DNA of 29,157 bases, from positions 1 to 29,157 of the forward strand of contig JAZHDG010000015.1 in the NCBI GenBank assembly GCA_036584525.1, given 5' to 3'. Shown here piece after piece: positions 1 through 8,704 of this stretch. The notes beneath the pieces were generated by a model. It was given only the letters and a program-made list of their open reading frames with translations. It had not been told where the DNA came from and made no database searches. Source of the DNA: UBA6181 sp016934015 (GTDB taxonomy: Bacteria > Bacillota_I > Bacilli_A > Acholeplasmatales > Acholeplasmataceae). The position numbers and the translations under genes are program-made. The number at the start of each line of letters is the position of its first letter. Positions within the stretch are counted from its first letter, which is position 1.

Positions 1-207
1 GATGAAGTGATTGATTTATTTATCGCTTATGATTGCGAGAAAATCAATTATCCGAAGTCCATGGATGATGATGAGTTTATTGAAGTTAAAGCTTATACAT
101 TAGATGACATCGAATATTTATTAAATAATCATCAAATTACAGATGGTAAAACACTGATTGCATGTGAACATTATTTACGGAAAATACGTCTACAGACGAT
201 AAAATAA
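1..207 (+). CDS. Nudix hydrolase, C-terminal part only (ADP-ribose pyrophosphatase type)
   Basis: The reading frame is open from the first base, so the start and the Nudix box lie outside the window. The visible 68 residues resemble the end of NudF-type ADP-ribose pyrophosphatases: an acidic DDDEFIEV segment, then an ITDGKTLIA segment matching the usual 'g.i.DaKTl.al' end helix. Such enzymes hydrolyse ADP-ribose to AMP and ribose 5-phosphate in the cytosol. The stop lies 14 bases before tdh, with no terminator between, so it is probably cotranscribed with tdh and kbl. The assignment rests on the C-terminal pattern alone; another Nudix substrate is possible. Confidence 0.6.
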   Translation, partial: DEVIDLFIAYDCEKINYPKSMDDDEFIEVKAYTLDDIEYLLNNHQITDGKTLIACEHYLRKIRLQTIK

Positions 208-221
208 GGAGAGTTAAGACA

Positions 222-1262
222 ATGGAAATGATGACAGCCTTTATTAAAGAAACCAAAGGTCCTGGATTCAAGATGGTAAAAAAACCTATCCCAAGTGATA
301 TTGGTCCTGATGAAGTTTTAGTGAAAGTACTCGCAACTTCAATTTGTGGCACTGATGTTCATATTTACAAGTGGGATCGCTGGAGCCAAGGAAGAATTAA
401 ACCGCCTTTGACGGTTGGCCATGAGTTCAGTGGAAAAGTAATTAAAGTGGGTTCAAATGTTACAAACGTGAAACTCGATGATATCGTTTCAGCAGAGACC
501 CATATTGTATGTGGAACATGCGAGTTTTGTAAGCGTGGTGAGTTCCATATTTGTGAAAACACTAGAATTATTGGTGTGGATACCGATGGTTGTTTCGCAG
601 AATATGCGAAAATGCCAGCCTATAATTTAATTGTGAACCATTCAGCAGTTGATCCTAAATATTTATCTGTTCAAGAACCATTAGGAAATGCAATGCATAC
701 CATGATGCACTTTGAGATTAAAGATAAAACGGTTGCTGTTGTTGGATGTGGTCCGATTGGACTTATGGGCGTTAATATCGCAAAAGCAGTGGGATCCAAA
801 AAAATAATTGCGATTGAAATTAATGAATATCGTATTAATTTAGCGAAGAAACTTGGCGCACATGTGGTGATTAATCCACTGAAGGAAGATGTCGTAAAAC
901 GTGTACTAGAAGAAACTGGTGGCAAGGGCGTCGATGTGGTTGCTGAGTTTTCTGGTAATAAATCAGCGATTGAACAATCATTTAAATATATTAAACCCGG
1001 TGGAAAGATGTCGATGCTAGGTATTGGTGAACAAAATATTGATATCGATTTTTCCAATGATATTGTTTTTAAAGGTATTGAAATTTACGGAGTTATCGGT
1101 AGACGTATGTTTGAAACATGGGATCAAGTGACCTTATTTGTTCAAAGTGGTAAACTAGATCTCGATGTCATTGTCACCCATATTTTCAAACTTGAAGACA
1201 TGGAAAAAGGCATTCAACAAATGATATCAGGTAACAGTGGGAAAGTTGTATTAATCCCATAG
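222..1262 (+). CDS. tdh: L-threonine 3-dehydrogenase (zinc, medium-chain family)
   Basis: The 346-residue protein has the full length of Tdh, which oxidises L-threonine to 2-amino-3-ketobutyrate with NAD+. Visible signatures are the catalytic zinc segment SICGTDVHIYKWDRWSQ, the GHEFSG motif, a structural-zinc cluster CGTCEFCKRGEFHIC, the Rossmann stretch VGCGPIGLMG, and the C-terminal YGVIGRRMFETW typical of Tdh rather than other alcohol dehydrogenases. The ATG at 222 follows an AAGGAGAG ribosome binding site. The gene lies 9 bases before kbl, whose product takes the unstable ketobutyrate, so the pair forms the standard threonine-to-glycine route. An (R,R)-butanediol or sorbitol dehydrogenase is less likely given the neighbour and the WSQ and MFETW motifs. 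Confidence 0.95.
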   Translation: MEMMTAFIKETKGPGFKMVKKPIPSDIGPDEVLVKVLATSICGTDVHIYKWDRWSQGRIKPPLTVGHEFSGKVIKVGSNVTNVKLDDIVSAETHIVCGTCEFCKRGEFHICENTRIIGVDTDGCFAEYAKMPAYNLIVNHSAVDPKYLSVQEPLGNAMHTMMHFEIKDKTVAVVGCGPIGLMGVNIAKAVGSKKIIAIEINEYRINLAKKLGAHVVINPLKEDVVKRVLEETGGKGVDVVAEFSGNKSAIEQSFKYIKPGGKMSMLGIGEQNIDIDFSNDIVFKGIEIYGVIGRRMFETWDQVTLFVQSGKLDLDVIVTHIFKLEDMEKGIQQMISGNSGKVVLIP

Positions 1263-1271
1263 AAAGGAGTT

Positions 1272-2450
1272 ATGATGAGTTTTTTATTTGATCAAGTGAA
1301 AGATTTAAAAGTAAAAGGATTATACCGTAAACTCCCAATTAATGAAGGACCTTGTGAGGCTGTCATTAAACTTGATGGTAAAGAAGTAATTAATTTATCT
1401 TCGAATAACTATTTAGGTTTTGCTAACCACCCAAGACTTAAAAATGCAGCGATTGATGCTATTGATAAATATGGTGTTGGTGCTGGAGCTGTGCGTACAA
1501 TTGTTGGGAATATGCGTATTCATGAACAACTCGATCGAAAGATTGCTTCATTTAAAAAAGAAGATGCTTGTGTTGTTTTTCAGTCAGGATTTAATGTGAA
1601 TGCTGGTGTCATTCAAGCGATTACGAATGAACATGATTTAATTATCTCAGATGAATTAAATCACGCTTCAATCATCGATGGAAGCCGTTTATCTAAAGCT
1701 ACCAAAACAGTGTTTAAGCATTCTGATATGGCTGATTTAGAGCGTATTTTGAAAGAAAGAAGAGACCAATTTGTTAATGTATTAATTATTACAGATGGCG
1801 TTTTTTCTATGGATGGTGATTTAGCAAAACTTCCTGAAATCGTAAAATTAGCGAAGAAATATAAAGCATTGACTTATGTCGATGATGCACATGGATCCGG
1901 TGTTTTAGGTTCATCAGGGCGTGGAACGGTTGATCATTTTAACTTGCATGGACAAGTTGATTTTATTGTCGGAACTTTATCAAAAGCGATTGGTGTGGTA
2001 GGGGGTTATGTTTGTGGATCACAAACCATGCGCGAATGGCTCCTACACCGTGGAAGACCTCTCCTATTCTCAACTGCGATGATGCCTGCTGCTTGTGCAG
2101 CAATCATTGAAGCTTTTAATATGTTAGAAGAGTCAACTGAGTATACGGATAAATTATGGGATAATGCGAATTATTTTAAAGCAGAACTCAAGAAAAAAGG
2201 ATTTGACATTGGACATAGTGAAACACCGATTACACCGATTATGGTGGGTGATGAAGCGAAAACAATGGAATTTTCTAAGTTGTTATTAGCCAATGGTGTT
2301 TTCGTTTCAGGGATTGTTTTTCCAACAGTACCAAAAGGAAAAGGAAGACTTCGTTGTATGGTATCAGCACTTCATACGAAAGAACAACTTGATGAAGCAG
2401 TTTCAATTTTATATCGAGCTGCGAAGAAGATGGATATATTGCCTAGCTGA
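1272..2450 (+). CDS. kbl: Glycine C-acetyltransferase (2-amino-3-ketobutyrate CoA ligase)
   Basis: This 392-residue enzyme is of the PLP-dependent alpha-oxoamine synthase family, and the family length fits. It converts 2-amino-3-ketobutyrate and CoA to glycine and acetyl-CoA. Visible are the LSSNNYLGFANHPRLK substrate-site motif, SDELNHASIIDG, the PLP-binding VDDAHGSGVLG and the Schiff-base lysine in GTLSKAIG. Other members (BioF, HemA, Spt) share this fold, but the adjacent tdh makes Kbl the natural reading. Two ATG codons (1272 and 1275) follow an AAAGGAG site; the first is used here. The stop codon lies in the loop of a terminator hairpin. Confidence 0.95.
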   Translation: MMSFLFDQVKDLKVKGLYRKLPINEGPCEAVIKLDGKEVINLSSNNYLGFANHPRLKNAAIDAIDKYGVGAGAVRTIVGNMRIHEQLDRKIASFKKEDACVVFQSGFNVNAGVIQAITNEHDLIISDELNHASIIDGSRLSKATKTVFKHSDMADLERILKERRDQFVNVLIITDGVFSMDGDLAKLPEIVKLAKKYKALTYVDDAHGSGVLGSSGRGTVDHFNLHGQVDFIVGTLSKAIGVVGGYVCGSQTMREWLLHRGRPLLFSTAMMPAACAAIIEAFNMLEESTEYTDKLWDNANYFKAELKKKGFDIGHSETPITPIMVGDEAKTMEFSKLLLANGVFVSGIVFPTVPKGKGRLRCMVSALHTKEQLDEAVSILYRAAKKMDILPS

Positions 2451-2468
2451 AGCTAGGCTTTCTTTTTA
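2441..2468 (+). terminator. Rho-independent terminator after kbl
   Basis: GCCTAGC and GCTAGGC form a 7-bp stem around the loop TGAA, followed by a T-rich tail. The loop contains the kbl stop codon (2448-2450), and the last codons of kbl form the 5' arm. Confidence 0.8.
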
Positions 2469-2485
2469 TCAAATTATAAGATGGT

Positions 2486-2512
2486 TTGAATGTCTAAGGA
2501 TTATGTTATAAT
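2486..2512 (+). promoter_or_regulatory. Sigma-A type promoter for the acyltransferase gene
   Basis: A perfect TATAAT at 2507-2512 is preceded by TTGAAT at 2486-2491 with a short 15-base spacer. It sits just after the kbl terminator and 30 bases before the next start codon. The -10 is strong; the -35 assignment is weaker. Confidence 0.55.
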
Positions 2513-2542
2513 CATGCTATATGTCACATTTAAGGAGACAAC

Positions 2543-3784
2543 ATGGATCAAATCAAACGTTTTGATATGGATAAAAAACCAGTAAAAGAAAAGTTTTATT
2601 TAACACCTTTAGCTTATCTATTAAGTTTTCCATCTGTATGGAAAAGAAAACTTAAAATCAATAAGGTTAATATGGAAAACATCCCAACACCTTATCTTTT
2701 ATTGTGTACACATCATGCATTTATGGATTTTAAAGTGACAACAGCTGCAATATTCCCTAAAAGAGCAAATTATATTGTTGCGATTGATGGATTTATTAAA
2801 AGAGAGAAGTTGTTAAGAAATGTCGGTGGAATTTGTAAACGCAAGTTCACGAATGACACAAAGTTATTTAGACAAATCAAGTATTCACTTGAAACATTAA
2901 AATATATTGTTGCTGTATATCCTGAAGCAAGATATACGCTAATAGGAACAACAGCCATCCTACCGGATTCACTCGCTAAAATGTGTAAGGTGCTGAAACA
3001 TCCAGTGGTTGTCTTAAATATGCATGGCAATTATTTAACACAACCTGTTTGGAATTTAAAAATGCGTAAAGTTCCGCTTGCTGCAGATATGACACAAATT
3101 ATAACAAAAGATGAAATATTGACTTTATCAGTTGAAGAGATTAATAATCGGATCCACAAAGCATTTATATATGATGAATACAAGTGGCAAAAAGATAATG
3201 GGATAAAGATTACAGAGCCATATCGAGCAGAAAAAATTCATAAAGTTTTATATCAATGTCCATCTTGTTTAAATGAACATTCGATGGATTCCATAGGTCA
3301 TACGATAACTTGCAATCACTGTAATAAATCCTATGAAATGGATGAGTATGGCGAGTTACATGCCACGGAAGGAAAAACAGAGTTTCCTCATATTCCAGAT
3401 TGGTATGAATTTGAAAGAGAACAAGTAAAACAAGAAATTCTTGCAGGTAAGTACTATTTTGAAGATGAAGTGATGATTGAATCATTACCCAACTCAAAAG
3501 GTTATATTCCTCTCGGGAAAGGGAAACTTGTTCATGATGAGCACGGATTTGTCCTTACAGGTGATGAACTTGGGAAACCTTTAAGATTAGTTAAAGAATC
3601 GTTAAGTCTGTATAGCTTACATATCGAATATGATTATATGGGTAAGGGAGATTGTATTGATTTATCGACTTTAGATGATACCTATTATATTTATCCAATT
3701 CATAAAAAAAATGTGGTCACGAAGCTTCATTTTGCAGTTGAAGAGCTCTACAAAATCAAAAAAGCAGCATTAAAAGAATCATAA
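2543..3784 (+). CDS. PlsC-like acyltransferase with a C-terminal zinc ribbon
   Basis: The N-terminal half (about residues 35-210) looks like the glycerol-phosphate acyltransferase fold: HHAFMD gives the H-x4-D catalytic motif (His57, Asp62), and VYPEAR near residue 126 matches the FPEG-like motif. Such enzymes add acyl chains to lysophosphatidate or related acceptors at the membrane. After residue 235 a zinc ribbon follows, CPSC (239, 242) and CNHC (257, 260). A further 150 residues carry no family I recognise. Ordinary PlsC proteins are about 200-260 residues, so the 413-residue length and zinc ribbon are unusual. There is no clear membrane helix. The ATG at 2543 follows AAGGAG. It is a single gene, with its own promoter and terminator. 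The acceptor is unknown. Confidence 0.7.
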   Translation: MDQIKRFDMDKKPVKEKFYLTPLAYLLSFPSVWKRKLKINKVNMENIPTPYLLLCTHHAFMDFKVTTAAIFPKRANYIVAIDGFIKREKLLRNVGGICKRKFTNDTKLFRQIKYSLETLKYIVAVYPEARYTLIGTTAILPDSLAKMCKVLKHPVVVLNMHGNYLTQPVWNLKMRKVPLAADMTQIITKDEILTLSVEEINNRIHKAFIYDEYKWQKDNGIKITEPYRAEKIHKVLYQCPSCLNEHSMDSIGHTITCNHCNKSYEMDEYGELHATEGKTEFPHIPDWYEFEREQVKQEILAGKYYFEDEVMIESLPNSKGYIPLGKGKLVHDEHGFVLTGDELGKPLRLVKESLSLYSLHIEYDYMGKGDCIDLSTLDDTYYIYPIHKKNVVTKLHFAVEELYKIKKAALKES

Positions 3785-3796
3785 GAATGAAGAAAT

Positions 3797-3823
3797 TAAG
3801 CCATGAATCATGGCTTATTTTTT
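3797..3823 (+). terminator. Rho-independent terminator after the acyltransferase gene
   Basis: TAAGCCATG and its complement flank a very small loop, giving a stem of about nine pairs within 3797-3817, followed directly by six T residues. Confidence 0.85.
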
Positions 3824-3887
3824 GTATAAGTTTAACTGCTTTTCATGATAAAATGGAAGTAAATAAAAGAAGAAAAGAAGTGGCGAC

Positions 3888-5873
3888 ATGCCTGAAATCA
3901 AAATTATTCCAATTGGACCGTATGTGTTAGATGAAATGCATCAAATAAATACGTTTTTTTTGAAAACTCAAAATTTTAGTATCTTATTTGATCTTGTGCC
4001 AATTCAATGCTATGATGATTTTAAATTTGAAATTGATCACTATACATCCATCAAGGCGATTGATTATTTAGTTTTGTCGAATACACATATGTCAATTCTT
4101 AATGTCATGGATCGATTGATTAATGATGGATTTAAAGGCACCATTATTTCGAATCATTTTTTCACACGTCAGATTGAGAGTGTTTATCCACAATTTAAAG
4201 CAAAATCATTAAAGTCTATTGATTTTAAATTAATGGATGGTGAAGATATCATTTTTGAATTTATTCCAGTCGTTTTTTTACCTTATCCTAAAATGTTTTT
4301 ATCTTATATGCCAAATGAATCTGTTTTATTTTCAAATACTCTTTTTAGTCGTTATATGCATTTAAGTGATATTGATAACCCTTGGGCGGGTTTTGATCAA
4401 TTTCATGAGAATATGATGCCATCCAGCCATTTTTTACAAATTCCATTAAAGTTAATTAAAGATAAACGGATTGATAAGATTTATCCTCTTTATGGACATT
4501 ATATTGAGTTACATCAAGTCAAAGATGTTTTAGAACATATTCATGAACTTCAATTTTATAATCAAAGCCATCCTTATGAAGAAAGTGGTGGCCTTAGACG
4601 TGTTTATGATTTTAAAGATGCCATCAATGACATGCAACTCAATTTAAAACGGCATTTTAGTAAAGATGACATTTCGATGTGTTTTAGTGATTCAAAGATG
4701 AAATTCGATCAAGACACATTATGGTTTATGTCCTCTGAACTTGTAGGATTTGCTCTATGGAACCATTATTTTGAACATATTTATTTAAAAAAAGGTATTT
4801 TATGGTTATCGATTTTAGAGAAAATCATTCAAAAATATACAAGTGATTATCATTTACCAATTCCAACAATCTATGAGAGTGAAGTTGTCAAGGATAATTT
4901 GAAAGCGGAACTCTTAGGAATTGAAAAAAAGGAACTTGAAAAAAGAGTTGAGGCTTTAAATCATGCTGTTAAAGAAAGTCAAGATTTAAGCGTTAGAAGT
5001 AAAACCACAGGACTTTATCTTCAGTCTGTTTTAAGAGAAATGATTAAAACTCGTCTAGACGAAATGGATGAAACATATCATTTTGGACTCATGCTTATTC
5101 AACTTGATCAACTCAATGAAATTAATAAACAATATGGTAAAAAAGCGGGCGATGATGCTTTACGCACACTTGCTTATGTTATTGAACAATTAAAAGAAGA
5201 TTCGTGTTTAATGTTTCGCCAATCAGGGCCAGGTGTTATCGTGTATAAACATGATGCGACGATTGAATCACTTGACAAAGCTGCTTTAATGATTAAAAAT
5301 GCAGTTCAATCTTCGGTTTTGTTTATTGATAAAGTAACTGCATCCATTGCGATTGTCACCAGTGATGAGATGAAAGATCAAGTAAATCGAGATTCAAAAA
5401 TCCAACATTTATTTGATTTATTGGATAAACGAATTTTAATTGCCAAGCGCATTGGCTATGGTGAAATTATTAGTCAAAAATCTGAAAATATCAATTATTT
5501 AGAAGGGCTCATTTTAATCGTTGATGAAGATGAACTTTCACAAAATATGATGGTTCGTATTTTTCATCGTATTGACTACGAAGTTGTGGTAGCTTCATCA
5601 GTTACTGAAGCGATTAAAATCATTCATGAAAAACCGATTGATGTGGTGATTTCTGAGATTAACCTTTCAAAACTGGATGGATTTGAACTAAAGCGTCTAA
5701 TGAATGAATCCATTTATCGTAACACACCATTTATCATGGTTTCTCACAATAAAACGATTGAAAATATCAAGCGTGGAAACACATTGGGTGTTGATTTAAT
5801 TATTGAAAAACCTGTGGTTATGGATGAAATTATCGGTATCGTCAATCGTTTCAAGGAACGGAAGATAAAATGA
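3888..5873 (+). CDS. ODP-like / degenerate GGDEF / pseudo-receiver protein
   Basis: Three regions are visible in 661 residues. Residues 1-230 resemble the ODP metallo-beta-lactamase fold of flavodiiron proteins: the FLPYPKMFLSYMPNESVLFSN stretch parallels the 'P..m.tY....LFS.D.FG' segment. The HxExDH metal motif is reduced to THMSIL with only His67 kept; His204 may be the late ligand. A charged helix (about 335-370) leads into a GGDEF domain (370-530) in which the GGDEF motif reads SGPGV (446-450), so cyclase activity is unlikely. Residues 540-660 form a receiver with Asp546 and Lys641, but the phospho-acceptor position is Glu590. There is no membrane helix. The stop overlaps the glycosyltransferase start by 4 bases, so it probably controls that enzyme. 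ODP-GGDEF proteins are known as oxygen sensors; whether this one still senses anything is open. Confidence 0.65.
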   Translation: MPEIKIIPIGPYVLDEMHQINTFFLKTQNFSILFDLVPIQCYDDFKFEIDHYTSIKAIDYLVLSNTHMSILNVMDRLINDGFKGTIISNHFFTRQIESVYPQFKAKSLKSIDFKLMDGEDIIFEFIPVVFLPYPKMFLSYMPNESVLFSNTLFSRYMHLSDIDNPWAGFDQFHENMMPSSHFLQIPLKLIKDKRIDKIYPLYGHYIELHQVKDVLEHIHELQFYNQSHPYEESGGLRRVYDFKDAINDMQLNLKRHFSKDDISMCFSDSKMKFDQDTLWFMSSELVGFALWNHYFEHIYLKKGILWLSILEKIIQKYTSDYHLPIPTIYESEVVKDNLKAELLGIEKKELEKRVEALNHAVKESQDLSVRSKTTGLYLQSVLREMIKTRLDEMDETYHFGLMLIQLDQLNEINKQYGKKAGDDALRTLAYVIEQLKEDSCLMFRQSGPGVIVYKHDATIESLDKAALMIKNAVQSSVLFIDKVTASIAIVTSDEMKDQVNRDSKIQHLFDLLDKRILIAKRIGYGEIISQKSENINYLEGLILIVDEDELSQNMMVRIFHRIDYEVVVASSVTEAIKIIHEKPIDVVISEINLSKLDGFELKRLMNESIYRNTPFIMVSHNKTIENIKRGNTLGVDLIIEKPVVMDEIIGIVNRFKERKIK

Positions 5874-8704
5874 TGATAGACATGTGGATTTGGTCAATTT
5901 TCTTTGGTTTGCTAAGTATATCTTTTGTCTTAGTTTTAAGCATCATCATTCAAAAATACAATCACAAGAGAAAAGAAAAATTAAACATAAAAGCGAGAGA
6001 TTATCTTTTTTCTCGCTATTATGATGGCGAACTTGTCGAACTCCCTTGTTCAGTCAAGTTTTTTATTGATGCATTCATTGAAGTTGAGACACAAATGACG
6101 ATTGAAAATGATGTAAGAATCATGATTGAAAGAGATTTAATTGACACAAGATTTATGCGTCAAAAAATACGTCAACTCGATCATCAAAGTCCATTAAAAA
6201 GAAAAATATCAATCCATTATTTAGAACAAATCCGATTCCCTAAATTGATTGAACTTTTAAAGAACCGATTTTTTATTGAAAAAGACGAAACAGTTTTATT
6301 TATGCTTTTCCAAGTGCTCATTCATCATTTGACGGATGAACTCGTGAACCATTTGATTAAAACGCTCGAAAAAGGCTCTTCCTTATACCAAAATTGGATC
6401 TATAGTTTAGCAGTCAAACATTATAATGAATTAAAACCATTTTTCCATGTATTGATGGAAAGAAATGAAACATCAATTCAAATGTTATTAATCAAGTTAG
6501 CTGAAGAACATTTAGATATCGAGTTAAAAGCTTATTTGATGAAAACTTGTCAAGAGATTGAAGAACAATCTATGATAAGTCTTAGAGCTTATGAAGCATT
6601 ATCAAAGATGTATCCAGAAGATATTGTCAATGACGTCAATCTTCATCATTCGAATGATCTTATTCGAAGAATTACGATTCATGCATCATCCTTCATCATT
6701 AACCAAAAAATGGTTGATAAATTGATCAGTGATATGGATCTTTCTTCTTGGGATAAAGATCGAACAAAAGCATTATCAAGAATTATATATGACTCTAAAT
6801 CGTTACTCTTATATTTACTTAGTTATTATCCTGTGGCTCATAATCAAGCTCAAAAAGATGCGATTACGCGTGTTTTATCTCATCGAATTGATTATTTGAT
6901 GGTTCAGTTAAAGTCAGGTCAATATGATTACATTTTAAATATTATGCGAAGAATGTTTGAGCTTCATATCACAGAAGATATTATCGATTTTATGAATCAA
7001 AATAAAGATCCAATCATTGAACAAAAAATGATGAATTTAGTGGTTGAATTTTGTTCAAAAGATCCTTATTTGCTTGATGAATTTACGATTTACTTATCCC
7101 AAGAAATTTTATTAAAAATGGGATTATTAAAGAAACCTCAAAGTGTTGTTCCTCGAGAAAAAGCCCCAAAAGAGAAAAATCGAACGCGTTGGATCATGCG
7201 TTATATGATGATATCCATTTTTGTGATGCCTTTTTTATATGCCCTATTTAATATCGAAGGTTGGATAAAGGGTGAAGGATTTAACTTAAACGATTTCATC
7301 ATTACCATCAACTTATATCTTGTCCTCTATTTTTTAGTGGTTAATGGTATATATCTTTTATTATTAACGATATCAGTCCACGGTGCTTATGTCAGAGACA
7401 CACTCTATAAGTTGAAATCACAATCACTTTTGTTCCATAAAAATTTGTTACCAAGTATCTCAATTATCGCTCCAGCATACAATGAAGAGTTATCCATCGT
7501 TGAAAGTGTGACCGCATTACTCAATCTAAAATATCCTAAATTTGAAGTCATTGTGGTCAATGATGGGTCTAAAGATAAAACAATTGAAATTTTGAAATCA
7601 CATTTTCAATTGGAAAGAAAACATCCATTTTTTGTAGCATCTATTGAGACGAAACCTATTCGAGGTGTTTATGTCAATCAACGGATTCCCAATCTCATTG
7701 TTATCGATAAACAAAATGGTGGTAAAGCTGACGCTTTAAATGTTGGGATCAATGTTGCAAAAAATGATTATGTCTGTGGTATTGATGCAGATTCATTATT
7801 AGAGGATGATGCCCTACTTAAAATGATGAGTGTGACTTTGGATGAAACTAAAAAACATATTGCACTTGGTGGTAATATTGTTCCTGTGAATGGATCAGTC
7901 GTTGATCGTGGTAAAATAGAGTCTCACGGTTTAGGCAAAAAACCTTTAGTTAGATTTCAAACCTTGGAATATTTACGAGCATTTACAACGGGCAGAATTG
8001 GTTGGTCAAGAATCAAAAGTTTACTCATCATTTCTGGTGCTTTTGGCATGTTTGAAAGACAAACGCTCATTAGTGCTGGGGGTTACCTCACATCAAGCAG
8101 TAAGATGAAAAAAGACACAGTTGGTGAAGATATGGAGCTTGTAGTGAGGTTATCACGACAAGCGCTTGAACAAAAACGAGATTATATCGTCACATATGTT
8201 CATCAAGCTAATTGTTATACTGAATTACCAAGTGATTTTAAGACATTGCTGAAACAAAGAAACAGATGGCATCGAGGGTTGTTGGATATATTGAGTTATC
8301 ATCGAAAGATGATTTTTGATTATCGGTATAAACAACCAGGGTTAATCGGATTTCCTTATTTTATGATTTTTGAAATGATGGGTCCATTTATCGAAGTGAT
8401 GGGATACCTTGCATTAATCATGGGTGTGATTTTAGGAATCTTAAATGTTGAGATTTTTATTTTATTATTTTCTGTAACGATTGGACTTGGCATCATGATT
8501 TCTTTATTTTCACTTTATATTGCCGAGAAAGATATGAAATTTTATTCAATTAAAGATACACTGGTTTTAATTTTTATCGCTATCATAGAAAATTTTGGGT
8601 ATCGACAATTAATAAGCTTACACCGGGTGATATCAACATTTAATGCATTGAGTGATTCTGGAACTTGGGGAACACAAAAAAGACAAGGTTTTAAGAAAGT
8701 GTGA
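5870..8704 (+). CDS. Membrane family 2 glycosyltransferase with helical-repeat N-terminus
   Basis: The 944-residue protein starts with a membrane helix (about 5-27). A long, soluble, helix-rich region (about 45-420) follows, whose repeated 'LI..L.....' helices look HEAT-like, then two membrane helices (about 440-510). The GT2 domain begins with SIIAPAYNEE and carries VVNDGS, the DxD in GIDADS, the acceptor acid in VGEDMEL and the processive-type QxxRW as QRNRW. Membrane helices follow to the end. This layout matches PgaC/BcsA-like synthases that polymerise and export a polysaccharide; the sugar cannot be read. The N-terminal repeats are not part of ordinary PgaC or BcsA. Both neighbours overlap by 4 bases, so translation is coupled. 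The upstream regulator suggests control through c-di-GMP or protein contact, by analogy with exopolysaccharide operons that carry degenerate GGDEF proteins. Confidence 0.8.
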   Translation: MMIDMWIWSIFFGLLSISFVLVLSIIIQKYNHKRKEKLNIKARDYLFSRYYDGELVELPCSVKFFIDAFIEVETQMTIENDVRIMIERDLIDTRFMRQKIRQLDHQSPLKRKISIHYLEQIRFPKLIELLKNRFFIEKDETVLFMLFQVLIHHLTDELVNHLIKTLEKGSSLYQNWIYSLAVKHYNELKPFFHVLMERNETSIQMLLIKLAEEHLDIELKAYLMKTCQEIEEQSMISLRAYEALSKMYPEDIVNDVNLHHSNDLIRRITIHASSFIINQKMVDKLISDMDLSSWDKDRTKALSRIIYDSKSLLLYLLSYYPVAHNQAQKDAITRVLSHRIDYLMVQLKSGQYDYILNIMRRMFELHITEDIIDFMNQNKDPIIEQKMMNLVVEFCSKDPYLLDEFTIYLSQEILLKMGLLKKPQSVVPREKAPKEKNRTRWIMRYMMISIFVMPFLYALFNIEGWIKGEGFNLNDFIITINLYLVLYFLVVNGIYLLLLTISVHGAYVRDTLYKLKSQSLLFHKNLLPSISIIAPAYNEELSIVESVTALLNLKYPKFEVIVVNDGSKDKTIEILKSHFQLERKHPFFVASIETKPIRGVYVNQRIPNLIVIDKQNGGKADALNVGINVAKNDYVCGIDADSLLEDDALLKMMSVTLDETKKHIALGGNIVPVNGSVVDRGKIESHGLGKKPLVRFQTLEYLRAFTTGRIGWSRIKSLLIISGAFGMFERQTLISAGGYLTSSSKMKKDTVGEDMELVVRLSRQALEQKRDYIVTYVHQANCYTELPSDFKTLLKQRNRWHRGLLDILSYHRKMIFDYRYKQPGLIGFPYFMIFEMMGPFIEVMGYLALIMGVILGILNVEIFILLFSVTIGLGIMISLFSLYIAEKDMKFYSIKDTLVLIFIAIIENFGYRQLISLHRVISTFNALSDSGTWGTQKRQGFKKV

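Noticed and set aside
671..1057. Minus-strand open frame of 128 codons
   Set aside because: It lies fully inside tdh, whose motifs are clear, and its own translation shows no family pattern.
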